DNA of 8,639 nucleotides, from NCBI GenBank assembly GCA_002421825.1, contig DISR01000053.1:48652-57290 (forward strand). The letters are read 5' to 3'. Below the pieces are notes generated by a model. It saw nothing but the letters and a program-made list of their open reading frames with translations. It ran no database searches and was not told the origin of the DNA. This DNA comes from Thiobacillus sp. UBA6205 (GTDB lineage Bacteria; Pseudomonadota; Gammaproteobacteria; Burkholderiales; Thiobacillaceae). The position numbers and the translations under genes were made by a program. Positions 6,446 to 8,639 of this stretch are shown piece by piece. Within the stretch, counting starts at the first letter, position 1; each line of letters begins with the position of its first letter.

Positions 6446-6942
6446 TTCCTGGCCAGGAACTCGAGCAGGGTCTGCGTCTTGTAATGGCCTTCGACGACAT
6501 AGCGGTCGAAGTCCTTGAAGTCCTGCACGGTCTTGAAGCCGGGCGCCTTGAAGATTTCCTGTCCCTGCGGGGTCAGGTAGACGAACAGCGGGGTGGCGAA
6601 GGCCTTGAAGCGCGTGCCCAGTTCCGCCTCGGTGATGCGCTCGCCGCTCGGCAGCCTGAGGCGCTTGCCGCTTTCGGCATCCACGTACACCAGCACGAAA
6701 TGCTCGGGATACATCTTCTTCAGTTCGGCGCTGGAGAAACTCTGCTTGTTGGTGTGGTCGCACCAGGCGCAACCGTAGCGGCCGAAGTAGAGGAAGATGG
6801 GTTTGCCGGTTTCCTTGGCCATTTTCAGGCCCTTGTCGTAGCTGACGAAGGGGTAGTTCGGCGGCGGATCGGCCCAGGCGCCGGCAGCGATGCAAAGCAG
6901 AAAGGCCGTGAGGAGGGTACGCAGGTTCAGGAAGTCGATCAT
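6442..6942 (-). CDS. Periplasmic thioredoxin-fold protein (SoxW/Thioredoxin_7-like)
   Basis: This 166-residue exported thiol-disulfide protein has a hydrophobic signal peptide ending AGAWA (cleavage near residue 24). The thioredoxin core follows: IFLYFGRYGCAWCDHTN with the redox pair C58/C61 (CAWC), a strand VLVYVDAES, and the cis-proline loop ATPLFVYL (P118), then the last strand and helix. The Trp between the cysteines and the sequence after them resemble SoxW-like and Thioredoxin_7 proteins rather than cytoplasmic thioredoxin (CGPC) or DsbA (CPHC). It may reduce, form or isomerise disulfides in exported proteins. The only other cysteine is C17 inside the signal; the residues before it do not make a lipobox. 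ATG 6942 has no clear ribosome site. It is the first gene of a two-gene unit, overlapping the propeller gene start by 4 bases, and is divergent from mog. Its specific partner is inferred, not shown. Confidence 0.87.
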   Translation of the reverse strand: MIDFLNLRTLLTAFLLCIAAGAWADPPPNYPFVSYDKGLKMAKETGKPIFLYFGRYGCAWCDHTNKQSFSSAELKKMYPEHFVLVYVDAESGKRLRLPSGERITEAELGTRFKAFATPLFVYLTPQGQEIFKAPGFKTVQDFKDFDRYVVEGHYKTQTLLEFLARK

Positions 6943-6984
6943 GTCAATTGCCCGGGTTCAGGATGTTCACAATGTCAATTGTGA
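6941..6984. promoter_or_regulatory. Operator-like dyad and direct repeats between thioredoxin gene and mog
   Basis: TCACAATGTCAATTGTGA (6967-6984) is an inverted repeat with perfect 7-base arms and a 4-base centre. The 10-base word ATGTCAATTG occurs twice in this stretch, at 6941-6950 and 6972-6981, offset 31 bp (about three helical turns). The first copy overlaps the thioredoxin start codon; the second sits inside the dyad. On the plus strand GATAAG (6983-6988), preceded by TGT, could be a weak extended -10 for mog, so the dyad would overlap it. This has the form of a repressor or activator site for the divergent genes, but no known consensus was matched; the CRP half-sites would be in the opposite order. 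Confidence 0.45.
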
Positions 6985-7021
6985 TAAGTTCTGCATCAAG
7001 TGCAACCAGTACATTCCTGCC

Positions 7022-7582
7022 ATGAGCCAGTACGACAACGCCCGCATCGGCATCATTTCCATTTCCGACCGCGCCAGCAGCGGCGTGTACGAGGACAAGG
7101 GGCTGCCCGCCCTGCGCGAGTGGCTGGCTGCCGCGCTGTTCAATCCGCTCGAATTCGAAGCGCGCCTGATTCCGGACGAGCAGCCCGCCATCGAAGCGGC
7201 CTTGATGGAACTGGCTGACGACAAGGGCTGCTGCCTCATCCTCACCACCGGCGGCACCGGCCCGGCACCGCGCGACGTCACGCCCGAAGCCACGCTGGCG
7301 GTGGCGGACAAGGAGATGCCCGGTTTCGGCGAGGCCATGCGCGCGGTATCACTGAAGTATGTACCCACCGCCATCCTCTCGCGCCAGGTCGGCGTGGTGC
7401 GCGGCAAGAGCCTCATTCTCAATCTGCCGGGGCAACCCAAGGCCATCGCCGAAACCCTGGACGGCGTGTTCGCCGCGGTGCCGTACTGCATCGACCTCAT
7501 CGGCGGGGCCTACCTGGAAACGCGGCCGGAAAAAATCCAGGCCTTCCGCCCCAGGTCCGCCATCCGCCAGAAACCGGAATAA
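7022..7582 (+). CDS. mog: Molybdopterin adenylyltransferase (Mog)
   Basis: This 186-residue cytoplasmic enzyme adenylates molybdopterin with ATP, activating it for molybdate insertion by MoeA in molybdenum cofactor synthesis. The sequence follows E. coli Mog closely: IGIISISDRASSGVYEDKG (9-27), RLIPDE (49-53, with D52), LTTGGTGPAPRDVTPEAT (74-91, with D85), MPGFGEAMR, and AILSRQVGVVRGKSLILNLPGQPK (117-140). D52 and D85 correspond to the catalytic D49 and D82 of E. coli Mog. Compared with that protein it lacks roughly a dozen residues after LDGVF, before AVPYCIDL, so that loop is shorter. The frame is open further upstream to 6890, but that stretch lies antisense to the thioredoxin gene and has no family similarity; ATG 7022 gives the expected N-terminus, though no strong ribosome site is seen. 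The EI24-like gene follows after 12 bases, so the two are probably cotranscribed. No other cofactor or molybdoenzyme gene is in the window. Confidence 0.95.
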   Translation: MSQYDNARIGIISISDRASSGVYEDKGLPALREWLAAALFNPLEFEARLIPDEQPAIEAALMELADDKGCCLILTTGGTGPAPRDVTPEATLAVADKEMPGFGEAMRAVSLKYVPTAILSRQVGVVRGKSLILNLPGQPKAIAETLDGVFAAVPYCIDLIGGAYLETRPEKIQAFRPRSAIRQKPE

Positions 7583-7594
7583 AGGAGACAAACC

Positions 7595-8326
7595 ATGATC
7601 GCCATGCTCGATGCCATCGCCGGCGCCTTCCGCAGCCTGTTCTCGCTGCGCATGCTGTGGCTGATGATCTGGCCGGTACTGGCCGCCATCGTGCTGTGGG
7701 CGGTGCTGGCCTTCGTGTTCTGGGCGCCGCTCCAGGGCGCCTGGATGTGGCTTTACGAATATTTCGGCATCGCGCAGTGGATGACCGGCATCGAGCCGGC
7801 CTGGATCGGCGCGACCCTGCAGGTGCTGCTGCACCTGATGCTGTTCGTGCCGCTGGTCATGCTCACCGCGCTGGTGCTGACCGCGATTTTCGGCATGGAC
7901 GCCATGGTCAAGACGGTGAGCGACGGCTTCTTCCCGCAACTGGAAAAGCGTCATGGCGGCGGCGTCATCGGCAGCGCGGCCAACGCCTTCATCGCCGTGG
8001 TGGTGTATCTCGGGCTTTGGGTGGTAACCCTGCCGCTGTGGCTGCTGGGGCCGGTGGGCGCGGTGATTCCCTTCATCACCGCCGGCTACCTCAACCAGCG
8101 CCTGTTCCGCTACGACGCGCTCGCCATCCACGCCGACGCCGGCGAACTGAAAGCCGTCATCGAGCAGAACCGCGGCGCGCTGTGGGGTCTGGGCATGCTG
8201 CTCGCGCTGGTGCAGTTCGTGCCGCTGCTGAATTTCTTCGCGCCAGTGTTCACCGGTCTCGCCTTCATCCACTTCTGCCTGGGCAAACTGCGCGGTCGGC
8301 GCAGCGAACAAGCGCTCACGGCGTAG
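7595..8326 (+). CDS. EI24/CysZ-like integral membrane protein
   Basis: This 243-residue protein is strongly hydrophobic, with membrane stretches near 19-44, 73-98, 130-163 (two short or re-entrant segments) and 195-228. The N-terminal AIAGAFRSLFSLRMLWLMIWP and the central GYLNQRLFRYDALAIHA (164-180) are patterns of the EI24 domain family, which includes the sulfate transporter CysZ. Many proteobacterial members are uncharacterised, so sulfate transport is possible but not shown. The start ATG 7595 is well supported by AGGAG at 7583-7587, seven bases upstream and touching the mog stop; the 12-base gap suggests one transcript and perhaps translational coupling. The C-terminus is basic and cytoplasmic (KLRGRRSEQ). 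The last 11 bases overlap, tail to tail, the end of the minus-strand gene that follows. Confidence 0.82.
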   Translation: MIAMLDAIAGAFRSLFSLRMLWLMIWPVLAAIVLWAVLAFVFWAPLQGAWMWLYEYFGIAQWMTGIEPAWIGATLQVLLHLMLFVPLVMLTALVLTAIFGMDAMVKTVSDGFFPQLEKRHGGGVIGSAANAFIAVVVYLGLWVVTLPLWLLGPVGAVIPFITAGYLNQRLFRYDALAIHADAGELKAVIEQNRGALWGLGMLLALVQFVPLLNFFAPVFTGLAFIHFCLGKLRGRRSEQALTA

Positions 8327-8639
8327 CCGGCGCCGGTGCTGCAGGCGTGGCCGGAGCAGGTGACGCGCTCTCCTCCAGTGCCTTCCGGCTCGCACCCAGG
8401 CTCATCTTGTTGGGTACGAACTTGTCCTTGGCCGTCTGCTCGCCGGGCGCGTCCACGCTGAGTCGGCCCGCATCCAGCCCCAGTTTGAGCAGTGCCTCGC
8501 GCATCGTCACGCCGCGCGCCTGCGCCAGCTTCACGAGTTCCGCGTCCTCGATTTTCGTGCGCTGGGTCAGGCGCTCGAGCAATTCGGCATGGAAGGCGGA
8601 AGCGGGGCCTTCGTCGCGCGTCTTGAACTGGCGCCCCAG
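8316..8639 (-). CDS. C-terminal part of a DUF748/AsmA-like protein
   Basis: The frame is open from the window edge (8639) to TGA 8316-8318, giving the last 107 residues; the start lies outside. The pattern AELLERLTQRTKIEDAELVKLAQARGVTMREALLKLGLDAGRLSV is like the C-terminal helix-strand-helix region of large envelope proteins of the DUF748 (AsmA-like) group. In those proteins a residue run L..LA.AR...VR.AL...G....R precedes the end. The tail is a low-complexity Ala/Pro/Thr/Ser stretch (about the last 15 residues). The TTG at 8582 could act as a start for an 88-residue protein, but the conserved-looking sequence continues upstream of it, so a longer gene is more likely. It overlaps the EI24 gene by 11 bases in convergent arrangement. 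The family call is moderate, made without the diagnostic N-terminal domains. Confidence 0.55.
   Translation of the reverse strand: MGRQFKTRDEGPASAFHAELLERLTQRTKIEDAELVKLAQARGVTMREALLKLGLDAGRLSVDAPGEQTAKDKFVPNKMSLGASRKALEESASPAPATPAAPAPATP

Noticed and set aside
5012..6484. A 490-codon plus-strand open frame across the propeller gene.
   Set aside because: It is the complement of a well-supported minus-strand gene, crosses the inverted repeat, and has no recognisable domain; high GC content makes such long antisense frames common.
5258..6895. A 545-codon open reading frame on the minus strand that would fuse extra N-terminal sequence to the propeller protein.
   Set aside because: The first 150 codons are the shifted frame of the thioredoxin gene, with Arg/Gln/Leu-rich sequence of no family. 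The ATG at 6445 starts a clean signal peptide.
6942..6978. Two TTGACA words on the minus strand read as -35 boxes for the thioredoxin gene.
   Set aside because: The upstream one has no -10-like hexamer 16-18 bases further on (CCGGGC there), and the other overlaps the start codon. They are better explained as parts of the direct repeats.
6890..7021. Upstream extension of mog by 44 codons.
   Set aside because: It runs antisense through the thioredoxin start and the divergent control region, and Mog proteins begin near the ATG at 7022.
7349..8395. A 348-codon minus-strand open frame opposite mog and the EI24 gene.
   Set aside because: His/Arg/Gln-rich composition without any domain, antisense to two convincing genes.

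Overview
The window looks like chromosomal DNA of a GC-rich, Gram-negative proteobacterium, most likely a betaproteobacterium. The signs are strong G/C bias at third codon positions, housekeeping genes that match proteobacterial families closely (AlgC-type phosphomutase, CorA, Mog, a YheT-type hydrolase), exported proteins with Sec signal peptides, and a membrane-bound GGDEF-EAL protein. No transposase, integrase, phage gene, CRISPR array, tRNA or rRNA was seen. Taxon placement below class level is not supported by what is visible.

Left part (1-3820): the 3' end of a YheT-family alpha/beta hydrolase is followed, on the same strand, by a complete phosphomannomutase/phosphoglucomutase (algC). 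Converging on it is a 662-residue inner-membrane GGDEF-EAL protein. Its cyclase motif, inhibitory I-site and phosphodiesterase residues all look intact. Its only strong ribosome binding site points to an ATT start seven codons upstream of the first conventional start.

Middle (3806-5257): a gap of about 310 bases with several small dyads separates the GGDEF-EAL gene from a divergent corA. The true corA start is probably 42 bases inside the longest ORF. Downstream of corA lies a 141-bp inverted repeat built from 9-base CACGGGG-type units. It looks like a dispersed palindromic (REP/MITE-like) element, and its right arm is followed by a T run.

Right part (5258-8639): on the minus strand, a periplasmic thioredoxin-fold protein (CAWC active site) overlaps by 4 bases a secreted seven-repeat Asp-box beta-propeller of unknown function, making a probable translationally coupled pair. 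Diverging from it are mog (molybdopterin adenylyltransferase) and an EI24/CysZ-like membrane protein with a strong ribosome binding site. The short divergent region carries an 18-bp dyad and two copies of a 10-bp word spaced 31 bp apart. The window ends in the 3' part of a minus-strand gene resembling DUF748/AsmA-like proteins, whose Ala/Pro tail overlaps the end of the EI24 gene.

Most genes are ordinary housekeeping or envelope genes. The least explained items are the thioredoxin/propeller pair, the divergent operator-like site beside mog, the CACGGGG palindrome, and the apparent ATT start of the c-di-GMP enzyme. I do not see a convincing new multi-gene defence or mobile system here.
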